57,877 nucleotides of DNA, taken from Myxococcales bacterium (GTDB taxonomy: Bacteria > Myxococcota_A > Polyangia > Polyangiales > Ga0077539). The notes below the pieces were generated by a model. The model was not told where the DNA came from. It saw nothing but the letters and a program-made list of their open reading frames with translations, and did not search any database. A program made the translations under genes and the position numbers. The stretch spans positions 1-57,877 of the forward strand of contig JAUSAZ010000136.1 of assembly GCA_030652255.1 (NCBI GenBank). Reading direction: 5' to 3'. Shown here in pieces: positions 50,897-57,877 of this stretch. Positions within the stretch are counted from its first letter, which is position 1. The number at the start of each line of letters is the position of its first letter.

Positions 50897-53776
50897 TCAG
50901 AGGCAGCCGTACAGGCCCGCGGTCATCGCGCAGGCCTGGCCCGCGGGGCACACCACCCCGCACGCGCCGCAGTTTCCGCTCAGGCTGAGGTCGGCCTCGC
51001 ACCCGGTGGCGTCGTCGGCGTCGCAGTTGCGGAAGCCGCTCGTGCACGTGTACCCGCACGCGCCCGCCGCGCAGGTGGCGCTCGCGTGGGCCCGGGTGGG
51101 GCACACCACCCCGCAGCCGCCGCAGTTGCCCACGTCCGCGGTGACCGCCGTCTCGCAGCCGTTGGTGCGCTTGTTGGCGTCGCAGTCCGCGAAGCCCGCC
51201 TCGCACGCCCCGGTGCACGCGCCGCCCGCGCACGCCGCCGTCACGTGGCTGGTCGAGCACGCCATCCCGCAGCCGCCGCACGCCGCGACGGTGGTGTTGA
51301 CGTCCGTCTCGCAGCCGTCCGTCTGGCGGTTGTTGTTGCAGTCCGCGCGGCCCGCCGCGCAGAGGCCGTTGCACGCGCCCGCCCCGCAGGTGCGCGTCGC
51401 CATCCCGACCGGCGAGCACACCGCCCCGCACGCGCCGCAGTTGTCGGGGTCGATGCTCGTGTCGCGGCAGGTGCCGCTGCACACTGCGAGCGAGCCGCAG
51501 GAGACCTGGCAGTTGCCGCCGGAGCACACGCGCCCCGCGGGGCACGCGGCGCCGCACGCGCCGCAGTGGGCGTTGTCGCTGACGAGGTTGCGCTCGCAGC
51601 CGTTGCCCGCCACGCCGTCGCAGTCGCCGAAGCCCTCGTTGCAGCGCGCGAGCCCGCACGCCCCGGCCACGCAGCTCGCCGACGCGTTGGGGATCGTGCA
51701 CACCACGTTGCACCCGCCGCAGTTGGCGGCGCTGGTGGCGGTGCTGGTCTCGCACCCGTTGGCCACGCTGCCGTCGCAGTTGCCCAGCCCGGGCCCGCAC
51801 GCGATGGTGCACACCCCGCCCGCGCAGCCCGCGGTGCCGCCCGTGGTGGCGCAGCGCACGCCGCAGCCGCCGCAGTTGTTCACGTCCGTGAGGATGGTCG
51901 TCTCGCAGCCGTCGACGGACATCGCGTTGCAGTCCCGGCGGTCGCTGGGGCAGCTCACGCTCGACGTGCCGCAGGTGGACATGGCGCACACCGCGCTGGT
52001 GCCCACCGGGGGCGCCGGGCAGCGCACGCCGCAGCCGCCGCAGTTGGCCGTGTCGCCCGAGGCGGCGTTCACCTCGCAGCCGTCCACGGCGTTGGCGTTG
52101 CAGTCGCGGAAGCCCGGGCTGCACGACCCCATCACGCACCGACCGCCGACGCAGCTCGCCCCGGCGCTCGCGAACTGGCACCGGTTGCCGCACACGCCGC
52201 AGTGCTCCGAGGCGGTGCCGGTGTTGGTCTCGCACCCGTTGGCCGCCATGCCGTCGCAGTCGGCGAAGCCCGGCGCGCAGGCCGCGAGGAAGCACTGCCC
52301 CCCCCGGCACCCGGCCACCCCGTTGGGGAAGGCGCACGCCCGCCCGCACGCCATGCAGTGCGCGGGGTCGCTCGTGAGGTCGCGGCACACGCCCGAGCAG
52401 GCCGTGGTGCCCGCCGCGCAGGTGGAGGTGCACACCCCCGCGGAGCACACCGTGCCCGCCCCGCAGGCGCGCGCGCACGCCCCGCAGTTGCCGTTGTCCG
52501 CGGACAGGTCGCGGCACGAGCCCGCGCAGAGCGCCTGCCCCGTCGGGCACTGGCACGCCCCGCCCACGCAGCGGGTGCCGCCCGCGCAGACCGCGCCGCA
52601 CGCGCCGCAGTGGCTGTTGTCGGTCTGCACGTTGACGCAGAGCCCGGCGCACACCCGCTGGCCCGCCGCGCAGGTCACCCGGCAGGCGCCGTCGACGCAG
52701 GTCTGGCCGCCGGGGCACACGTTGCCGCACGCGCCGCAGTGCCGGTTGTCGGCGCTCAGGTTGGTCTCGCAGCCGTTGGCCGCCGCCCGGTCGCAGTCGC
52801 CGAAGCCCATGTTGCACGCGGCCACCGTGCAGGCGCCCGCCGCGCAGCCCGCCCGCGCGTTGGCGAGCACGCAGTTGCGGCCGCACGCGCCGCAGTGCAT
52901 CGCGCTCGCGCGGACGTTGGTCTCGCAGCCGTTGGCCGACATGCCGTCGCAGTTGCCGAGGCCCGCGGTGCACGCGATCGCGCAGAGGCCCCCGGCGCAG
53001 CTCGCCACCCCGCCCACCGCGGGGCACTGCGCGCCGCAGCTGCCGCAGTTGTTCACGTCCGTGAGCACGGCGGCCTCGCAGCCGTCGAGCACCACGCCGT
53101 TGCAGTCGCGCAGCCCGCTCGGGCACACCAGCGTCGAGATGCCGCAGGTGCCCGCGCTGCACACCGCGCGCCCGCCGATCGGCGGCGCCGGGCAGCGGCG
53201 GCCGCACCCGCCGCAGTGGGTCGCGTCGCCGACGGCGATGTTCACCTCGCAGCCGTCCGCCGGGCTCGCGTTGCAGTCGGCGAAGTCCCGGTCGCAGGCG
53301 CCCATCACGCAGCGGCCGTCGGCGCAGCTCGCCGCGGCGTGGGCGAAGCTGCAGCGGTTGCCGCACGCGCCGCAGTGGGGATCGGCCGCGAGCGACACGC
53401 AGGCGCCCTCGCAGAGCGCCCGGCCCGGCCCCACGCAGGCGTCGGGGCGGTCGGCGGTCACGTCCGTCACCGCGGGCACGTCGGGCGCGTCGGTCGCCCC
53501 GGGGCGGTCGATCGGCGCGTCGAGGGCGGCGTCGAGGCGGGCGTCGAGGGGGACATCGAAGGGGACGTCGGAGCGGACGTCGAAGGGGACATCGCGAGGG
53601 AGGTCCGTCGGGACGCGCGCGTCGGGCAGGGAGGCCGCGGTGGTCAGCGGCGGCGCAAACTCGCAGCCAGCGCCGAGCGACAGCGCGAGCAGGAGGAGGG
53701 CGGAGGGCGCGAGCCAGCGCCGCCCCGCGCTCGGGGGTCGTTCGTGCCATGTCGTGATCGATCGGGCGTTGGCCAC
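50897..53776 (-). CDS. Cys-rich repeat lipoprotein with 17 CGxC units
   Basis: A 959-aa exported lipoprotein, GTG start with AGGA about nine bases upstream and lipobox SLGAGC. A short Asp/Pro/Val stalk (DVPFDV-type 12-base units) is followed by about 17 units of 40-60 residues, each holding CGxCGxxC, then ASC, GxC, ADCDG and NGCETN signatures. About 150 cysteines suggest a rigid disulphide rod on the cell surface. Proteins of this kind have at times been given misleading names in databases; no enzyme fold is visible here. It lies 65 bases beyond the kinase start, on the same strand, so they may be one unit. Confidence 0.85.
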   Translation of the reverse strand: MANARSITTWHERPPSAGRRWLAPSALLLLALSLGAGCEFAPPLTTAASLPDARVPTDLPRDVPFDVRSDVPFDVPLDARLDAALDAPIDRPGATDAPDVPAVTDVTADRPDACVGPGRALCEGACVSLAADPHCGACGNRCSFAHAAASCADGRCVMGACDRDFADCNASPADGCEVNIAVGDATHCGGCGRRCPAPPIGGRAVCSAGTCGISTLVCPSGLRDCNGVVLDGCEAAVLTDVNNCGSCGAQCPAVGGVASCAGGLCAIACTAGLGNCDGMSANGCETNVRASAMHCGACGRNCVLANARAGCAAGACTVAACNMGFGDCDRAAANGCETNLSADNRHCGACGNVCPGGQTCVDGACRVTCAAGQRVCAGLCVNVQTDNSHCGACGAVCAGGTRCVGGACQCPTGQALCAGSCRDLSADNGNCGACARACGAGTVCSAGVCTSTCAAGTTACSGVCRDLTSDPAHCMACGRACAFPNGVAGCRGGQCFLAACAPGFADCDGMAANGCETNTGTASEHCGVCGNRCQFASAGASCVGGRCVMGSCSPGFRDCNANAVDGCEVNAASGDTANCGGCGVRCPAPPVGTSAVCAMSTCGTSSVSCPSDRRDCNAMSVDGCETTILTDVNNCGGCGVRCATTGGTAGCAGGVCTIACGPGLGNCDGSVANGCETSTATSAANCGGCNVVCTIPNASASCVAGACGLARCNEGFGDCDGVAGNGCERNLVSDNAHCGACGAACPAGRVCSGGNCQVSCGSLAVCSGTCRDTSIDPDNCGACGAVCSPVGMATRTCGAGACNGLCAAGRADCNNNRQTDGCETDVNTTVAACGGCGMACSTSHVTAACAGGACTGACEAGFADCDANKRTNGCETAVTADVGNCGGCGVVCPTRAHASATCAAGACGYTCTSGFRNCDADDATGCEADLSLSGNCGACGVVCPAGQACAMTAGLYGCL

Positions 53777-53903
53777 TTCGGGGAGTCCTCGTGAGCCCGT
53801 GTGGGGTCGCGGCGGCCCCGCCGCAAGACTCGGCCCGACGCCTGCACAGTTGCTCCGTTGCCACTCCGCTGCGGCGGCTCTAGCAGGAGCAGAAGCGACG
53901 TTG

Positions 53904-54998
53904 ATGCGACCGAAGCCCCCACTGCGACTCGCCCGCTACATGGCCCTGCTGGCCACGGCCGCCACGCTCGCGGCCGCCCCCGCCGCGGCGCAGTCCCCCA
54001 CCGACGCGGCGATCTCCCGCGGCGTCGCCCTGCGCCGCGAGGGGCGCGACGAGGCCGCGCTCCGGGTGTTCCAGCTCGCGTGGCGCACGTCGCAGGCGCC
54101 CCGCGCGCTGGCCCAGGTCGCCCTCGCCGAGCAGGCGCTCGGCCGCTGGGTCGACGCCGAGGCCCACCTCGTCGAGGCCCTCGCCACGCGCGACCCGTGG
54201 GTGCACTCGCACCTGGCGATCCTCCAGTCGGCGCTCGCGGAGATTCGCACGCACGTCGGGCGCCTCGACGTCGTGGGCGAGCCCGCGGGCGCCGAGGTGG
54301 TCATCGACGGCGCCGCGGTGGGCTCGCTCCCGCTCGCGGCGATGCTGCGCGTGCCCACCGGGTCGCTCACCTTCACGGTGCGCCGCGAGGGGTACATCCC
54401 GGTCACGCGCACGGTGCAGGTCGACGCCCGCTTCCCCTTGCGCGAGCGGGTCGCCCTCGCCCCCGCGGCGCCGTTTCCCGCGGCCCCCGTGGTGGCCCCG
54501 CCCGCGGGCGCGCGGCCGGCGCCCGTCGCGCCGAGGGCCGTGGAGCCCCGTCCCCCGACGCTGCGCTACGTGGGCTACGCGCTCATCGGCACCGGCGTGG
54601 CGGCGCTCGCGGTGTCCGGCGCCTTCCTCGGCGTCAACCTCGTCTCCGCCGCCTCCGCCGGCTCTGCCACCCCCGCCTCGGAAGACCCGTACGGCGCCTG
54701 GGCGCGCTTCCAGGCGACCGAGAACGCGGCGCAGCAGAGCACCGGCCGCGGGCAGTGCGCCATCGCCCAGCAGCGCGGGAGCGCCGACGCCGCGCAGGTG
54801 CGTGACCTCTGCGCGCGCATGTCGACCTCCGCGACCGTGGCGCTCAGCGCGGGCATCGCGGGCGGGGCGCTGCTCGTGACGGGGGTGGTGTTCACGGTGG
54901 TGGGCCGGTCGCGCGCGCCCGCCAGCGCGTCGCGCTGGTCGCTCTCGCCGTGGATCGCCGCCAACACCCACGGCGCGTCCCTCTCGGGCACCTGGTGA
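53904..54998 (+). CDS. Exported PEGA/TPR-like protein with C-terminal membrane helices
   Basis: A 364-aa protein with signal peptide (AAPAAAQ, cut near residue 29). A TPR-like helical part (about 30-110: AISRGVALRREGRDEAAL) leads to a PEGA domain (about 115-185: VVGEPAGAEVVIDGAAVGSLPL) that resembles surface-layer beta folds. Then a Pro/Ala linker, a membrane helix (about 228-250), a loop with two cysteines (GQCAIAQQ, VRDLCARM) and a second helix near 320-340. Common in myxobacteria; function unknown. Its stop overlaps the next GTG start (GTGA). Confidence 0.8.
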   Translation: MRPKPPLRLARYMALLATAATLAAAPAAAQSPTDAAISRGVALRREGRDEAALRVFQLAWRTSQAPRALAQVALAEQALGRWVDAEAHLVEALATRDPWVHSHLAILQSALAEIRTHVGRLDVVGEPAGAEVVIDGAAVGSLPLAAMLRVPTGSLTFTVRREGYIPVTRTVQVDARFPLRERVALAPAAPFPAAPVVAPPAGARPAPVAPRAVEPRPPTLRYVGYALIGTGVAALAVSGAFLGVNLVSAASAGSATPASEDPYGAWARFQATENAAQQSTGRGQCAIAQQRGSADAAQVRDLCARMSTSATVALSAGIAGGALLVTGVVFTVVGRSRAPASASRWSLSPWIAANTHGASLSGTW

Positions 54999-57133
54999 CC
55001 GCCGTGGGGGGCTCTGCCATCGCCACCGAGGCCGGCGAGTGCGCGATGCTGCGGGCGGTGCTGGCGCGCTTCCCCGACGCGGTGACGGTGAGCGCCGCCG
55101 TGCGCGACGCCGACGGCCGCGCCCGCGACATGCGCCTGCTCTACCTCAACGACGCGGCGCGCGAGGGGCAGCCCGACCCCGACGCGGCCATCGGGTCGCT
55201 CTGCAGCGAGCTGTGGCCGCAGATGGTGGTCAACGGCGCCTTCGCGGCGTGCATGCGGGTGCTCGACGGGGCGGCGCCGGAGACGGGGGAGTTCTGGTGG
55301 ACGGAGAGCGCGACGTACCGGCCGCTCGGCAACGAGTACAAGGCCGTGCGCGTGGGCCCCGACCTCCTGCTCTGGGTGCTGCGCGACAGCACCGACCTCG
55401 CGCGGCGCATGGGCGACGAGGAGGCCCGCTTCCGGGCGGCCTTCGACGCGGCGCCCGCGGGCATGGCGCTCATCGACCTCGGCGGGCGCGTGGCGCTGGC
55501 CAACGAGAGCCTCGCGCGGATGACCGGCCGCGACCGCGAGGGGCTCCGCGGCCGCGCCTTCGCCAGCCTCGTCACCCCGAGCGACGCGGGCGACGTGGCC
55601 GAGGCCATCGCGTCGCTCTTCCGCGACGTGCCGCTCACCTACGACCGCGAGCTGCGCCTCGAGCGCCCCGGCGGCGCGGAGGCCTGGGCGCGCCTCTCGC
55701 TCGCGCTGGTGCGCCAGGCCGACGGGGTGCCCAGCTACTGCGTCGCCCACATGCACGACGTCACGGTGCAGAAGTCCCTGGAGACCGCGCTCTCGCACCA
55801 GGCCCTGCACGACCTGCTCACCGGGCTGCCCAACCGCGCGCTGCTCCACGACCGCCTCGACCAGGCCCTCGCGCGCCTCGCCCGGCACCCGGGCGTCGTC
55901 GCGCTGCTCTTCATCGACATCGACCAGTTCAAGCTGGTGAACGACGGGCTCGGCCACGCCGCGGGCGACGCCCTGCTCGTCGCCGCCGCAGAGCGCCTGA
56001 AGCTGGCGACCCGCCTGGGCGACGCGGTGTCGCGCTTCGGCGGCGACGAGTTCGTGGTGATCTGCGACGAGCTCCGCAACGAGAGCGACGCGATGGTGGT
56101 CGCCACCCGGGTGCAGGAGGCCTTCCGCGGCCCCTTCACCTGGGACGGCGCGGACTTCGCCATCACCCTGAGCGTGGGCATCGCGACCGCGACCACCGGC
56201 GGCGTCGACGCGCAGTCCCTGGTGCGCGACGCCAACGTGGCGATGTACCGGGCCAAGGAGGAGGGCCGCAACCGCTGCGTGTTCTTCAGCGACAGCCTGC
56301 GGGCGAACGCCATCGACCGGATGCAGATCGTCATGGCGCTGCGCGAGGCCGTGGCGCGCGAGGAGTTCCGGCTGGTGTACCAGCCCATCGTCGACCTCAT
56401 CACGGGCAAGGTGGTCGGCGTCGAGGCGCTGCTGCGCTGGCAGCACCCCGAGCGCGGCCTGCTCGCGCCCGACGCCTTCATCCCCGCGGCCGAGGACAGC
56501 GGGCTCATCATCCCCATCGGCGCGTGGGTGCTACAGGAGGCCTGCCGGCAGAGCCAGCGCTGGCACGAGGCCTTCCCCGCCTACGCGTCGCTGCGGATGG
56601 CGATCAACCTGTCGGCCCGGCAGATCGTGCACCCCGGGCTGGTGGGCGTGGTCGCCGAGTCCCTCGCCGCCGCCTCGCTCGACTCCTCGACGGTGGTGCT
56701 CGAGGTGACCGAGAGCGTGCTCATGACCGACCCCCTGAAGGCCAGCGGGGTGCTGCGCCTGCTCAAGGGCCTCGGGCTGCGGCTGAGTGTCGACGACTTC
56801 GGCACCGGATACTCGTCGCTCACCTACCTGAAGCGCTTCCCCATCGACATCCTGAAGGTGGACAAGTCCTTCGTGGCGGGCCTCGGCGCGGACAGCGAAG
56901 ACTCGGCCATCGTGGCCGCGACGGTGGGCCTCGCGGGCGCGCTCGGGCTCCAGGCCGTCGCCGAGGGGGTCGAGACCGAAGGCCAGATGGCGCGCCTCGT
57001 CGACCTCGGCTGCCCCAACGCGCAGGGATATTTCTTCTCCCGCCCGATGCCGCCGCAGGGCGTCGAGGAGCTCCTCGCGCGCGACCCCTCCTGGGATACC
57101 CACTGGAACGGCAGGGTGCGAGCCTACGGGTAG
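54995..57133 (+). CDS. PAS-GGDEF-EAL cyclic-di-GMP enzyme
   Basis: A 712-aa cytoplasmic protein, GTG start overlapping the PEGA stop (GTGA). The N-terminal part carries two PAS-like domains (about 10-140 and 150-265). The diguanylate cyclase domain has an intact active site RFGGDEF near residue 347. The phosphodiesterase domain has GVEALLRW near 473, NLSARQ, VTES and DDFGTGYSS near 600, so both activities could be present. It sets c-di-GMP levels in response to the PAS ligand. No membrane helix was seen, and no inhibitory I-site (RxxD) was looked for in detail. Confidence 0.92.
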   Translation: MTAVGGSAIATEAGECAMLRAVLARFPDAVTVSAAVRDADGRARDMRLLYLNDAAREGQPDPDAAIGSLCSELWPQMVVNGAFAACMRVLDGAAPETGEFWWTESATYRPLGNEYKAVRVGPDLLLWVLRDSTDLARRMGDEEARFRAAFDAAPAGMALIDLGGRVALANESLARMTGRDREGLRGRAFASLVTPSDAGDVAEAIASLFRDVPLTYDRELRLERPGGAEAWARLSLALVRQADGVPSYCVAHMHDVTVQKSLETALSHQALHDLLTGLPNRALLHDRLDQALARLARHPGVVALLFIDIDQFKLVNDGLGHAAGDALLVAAAERLKLATRLGDAVSRFGGDEFVVICDELRNESDAMVVATRVQEAFRGPFTWDGADFAITLSVGIATATTGGVDAQSLVRDANVAMYRAKEEGRNRCVFFSDSLRANAIDRMQIVMALREAVAREEFRLVYQPIVDLITGKVVGVEALLRWQHPERGLLAPDAFIPAAEDSGLIIPIGAWVLQEACRQSQRWHEAFPAYASLRMAINLSARQIVHPGLVGVVAESLAAASLDSSTVVLEVTESVLMTDPLKASGVLRLLKGLGLRLSVDDFGTGYSSLTYLKRFPIDILKVDKSFVAGLGADSEDSAIVAATVGLAGALGLQAVAEGVETEGQMARLVDLGCPNAQGYFFSRPMPPQGVEELLARDPSWDTHWNGRVRAYG

Positions 57134-57141
57134 TGCCCCCC

Positions 57142-57687
57142 ATGATCCTGCTGCTCGGGACGCTGCTCATCCCCGCGGCCACGCTCGCGCCCGCCGCGCC
57201 CCGGCAGCGCTTCCCGTACCCGACGCCCCTGTGGGCGCTGGCGCAGCTCGTCCCGAGCCCGGAGCTCGTCGTGGCGGGCCCGGCGGTGGCCTTCGGGCTG
57301 CGCTGGCAGGCGACGCCGCTGCTGCTGGCCTTCGGGCTGCGGCGCGGGCTCAACCCGTGGCGGGTGCTCGTGGCCGAGCCCGTGGTGCGCTACGGCGGCT
57401 CGGTCGAGCTCTTCGTGGCGCCGGAGTACATCGCGCTGCCCGGTGACCTCGCCCAGCAGTGGGGGCTGCGCTCGGGCGTGCGGGCGCACCTCCCGCTCAG
57501 CGAGCGCGGAGAGAACCTCGCGGTCTTCGCGGGCGCCTCGCACCTGCTGTACCGGGGAGAGAGCAGCGTCGGCTTCGAGGCCGGGGCGTGTGTGCTCTGG
57601 GGCCTGCTCGGGGCGCAGGTGACCTACGCGCCGTGGTTCCTCGGGGCCGACGCGTGGACCTTCACGCTGCGGGTGCGCTACCTGTGA
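57142..57687 (+). CDS. Small exported protein, possible outer-membrane barrel
   Basis: A 181-aa protein eight bases after the GGDEF-EAL stop. The N-terminus is a short hydrophobic signal (ILLLGTLLIPAATLAPAA). The rest consists of alternating short strands with Gly/aromatic residues (AVAFGLRWQATPLLLAFGLRR, in part AFGLRWQATPLLLAF; GSVELFVAPEY; EAGACVLWGLLGAQVTYAPW, in part) ending in FTLRVRYL, the pattern of a small outer-membrane barrel. No family recognised. The remaining bases to the window end contain no gene but include a repeat. Confidence 0.6.
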   Translation: MILLLGTLLIPAATLAPAAPRQRFPYPTPLWALAQLVPSPELVVAGPAVAFGLRWQATPLLLAFGLRRGLNPWRVLVAEPVVRYGGSVELFVAPEYIALPGDLAQQWGLRSGVRAHLPLSERGENLAVFAGASHLLYRGESSVGFEAGACVLWGLLGAQVTYAPWFLGADAWTFTLRVRYL

Positions 57688-57840
57688 GTCCCGGCCCTCT
57701 CACGGTGCCGCCGAGCCCGTCACCGCGTGTTGAAACACTGATCCTTCCCGGAATGTTCTCGGCGATGCCTGCAAGGCCGAAGTCGCTGTTTCGCGGGCCC
57801 CCTTCCCCGCTGCCGCGCGCCCTCACCCCCATCATCCGAT

Positions 57841-57877
57841 CTCATCGTTGCCCTCTTCGTGGGCGAACCGCTTGCAG
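57841..57877. repeat. Partial copy of the palindrome core at the window edge
   Basis: The last 37 bases (CTCATCGTTGCCCTCTTCGT, then GGGCGAACCGCTTGCAG) match the core of the left arm near 11848-11884 (CTCATCGTTGCCCTCATCGT, then GCGTAGAGCGCTTGCAG) with about seven differences. The copy is cut by the end of the window. Confidence 0.75.

Overview
The window is a very GC-rich bacterial chromosome segment (about 70% or more by eye) with short intergenic gaps and many GTGA, ATGA or TGATG stop/start overlaps. It also carries many lipoproteins with repeat domains (FG-GAP, NHL, Cys-rich), a Hanks-type Ser/Thr kinase with a C-terminal tail, a PEGA protein and a large cyclase/ATPase/TPR regulator. This mix suggests a Myxococcota (Polyangia-like) genome. 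That is inference from gene content, because no 16S rRNA lies in the window.

Layout. 1-511: leader and three tandem sigma70-type promoters of what looks like an rRNA operon, reading leftwards out of the window. 576-11762: housekeeping and accessory genes (FG-GAP lipoprotein, GNAT, mfd plus a PpiC-type isomerase, an RCK potassium channel, mtnA, and a HipA-like kinase / DUF3037 / zinc-ribbon trio). 11783-11998: a long imperfect palindrome whose core recurs at the right edge of the window. 11994-16019: a protein with the architecture of animal soluble adenylyl cyclase.

16105-34421 is the centrepiece, an electron-transfer locus. Thirteen genes on the minus strand (31089 down to 16105) are nearly all overlapping or a few bases apart. 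In order they encode an OmcA/MtrC-like decahaem lipoprotein with a collagen-like stalk, a tetrahaem protein, a four-cluster Fe-S protein, an NrfD-type membrane protein, a lipoprotein, a 13-haem lipoprotein with CX3CH/CX4CH sites, a beta-barrel protein, a second 13-haem lipoprotein, a Rieske protein, a cytochrome b, a 9-haem membrane-anchored cytochrome, a 33-haem membrane-anchored cytochrome and a small soluble protein. Divergent from it are an octahaem lipoprotein, also with a collagen-like stalk, and an NrfJ-like protein. I count about 90 haem-c sites (85 CxxCH plus 5 expanded). The likely reading is two inner-membrane quinone modules (NrfD/Fe-S and Rieske/cytochrome b) feeding a periplasmic haem wire, a barrel conduit and cell-surface cytochromes. 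The cytochrome b lacks both histidines that would bind haem bH and has PSWY in place of PEWY. The Rieske protein lacks the Ser and Tyr that raise its potential.

34477-57687: FG-GAP lipoprotein, tRNA-Arg(ACG) with a terminator, a four-gene cassette linked by three GTGA overlaps (zinc-ribbon/PH membrane protein, two lipoproteins, unknown protein), UspA, a membrane protein, an M1-like peptidase, a geranylgeranyl-reductase-type flavoprotein, GNAT, an NHL lipoprotein preceded by two matching dyads, a Ser/Thr kinase, a 17-repeat Cys-rich lipoprotein, a PEGA protein, a PAS-GGDEF-EAL protein and a small exported protein.
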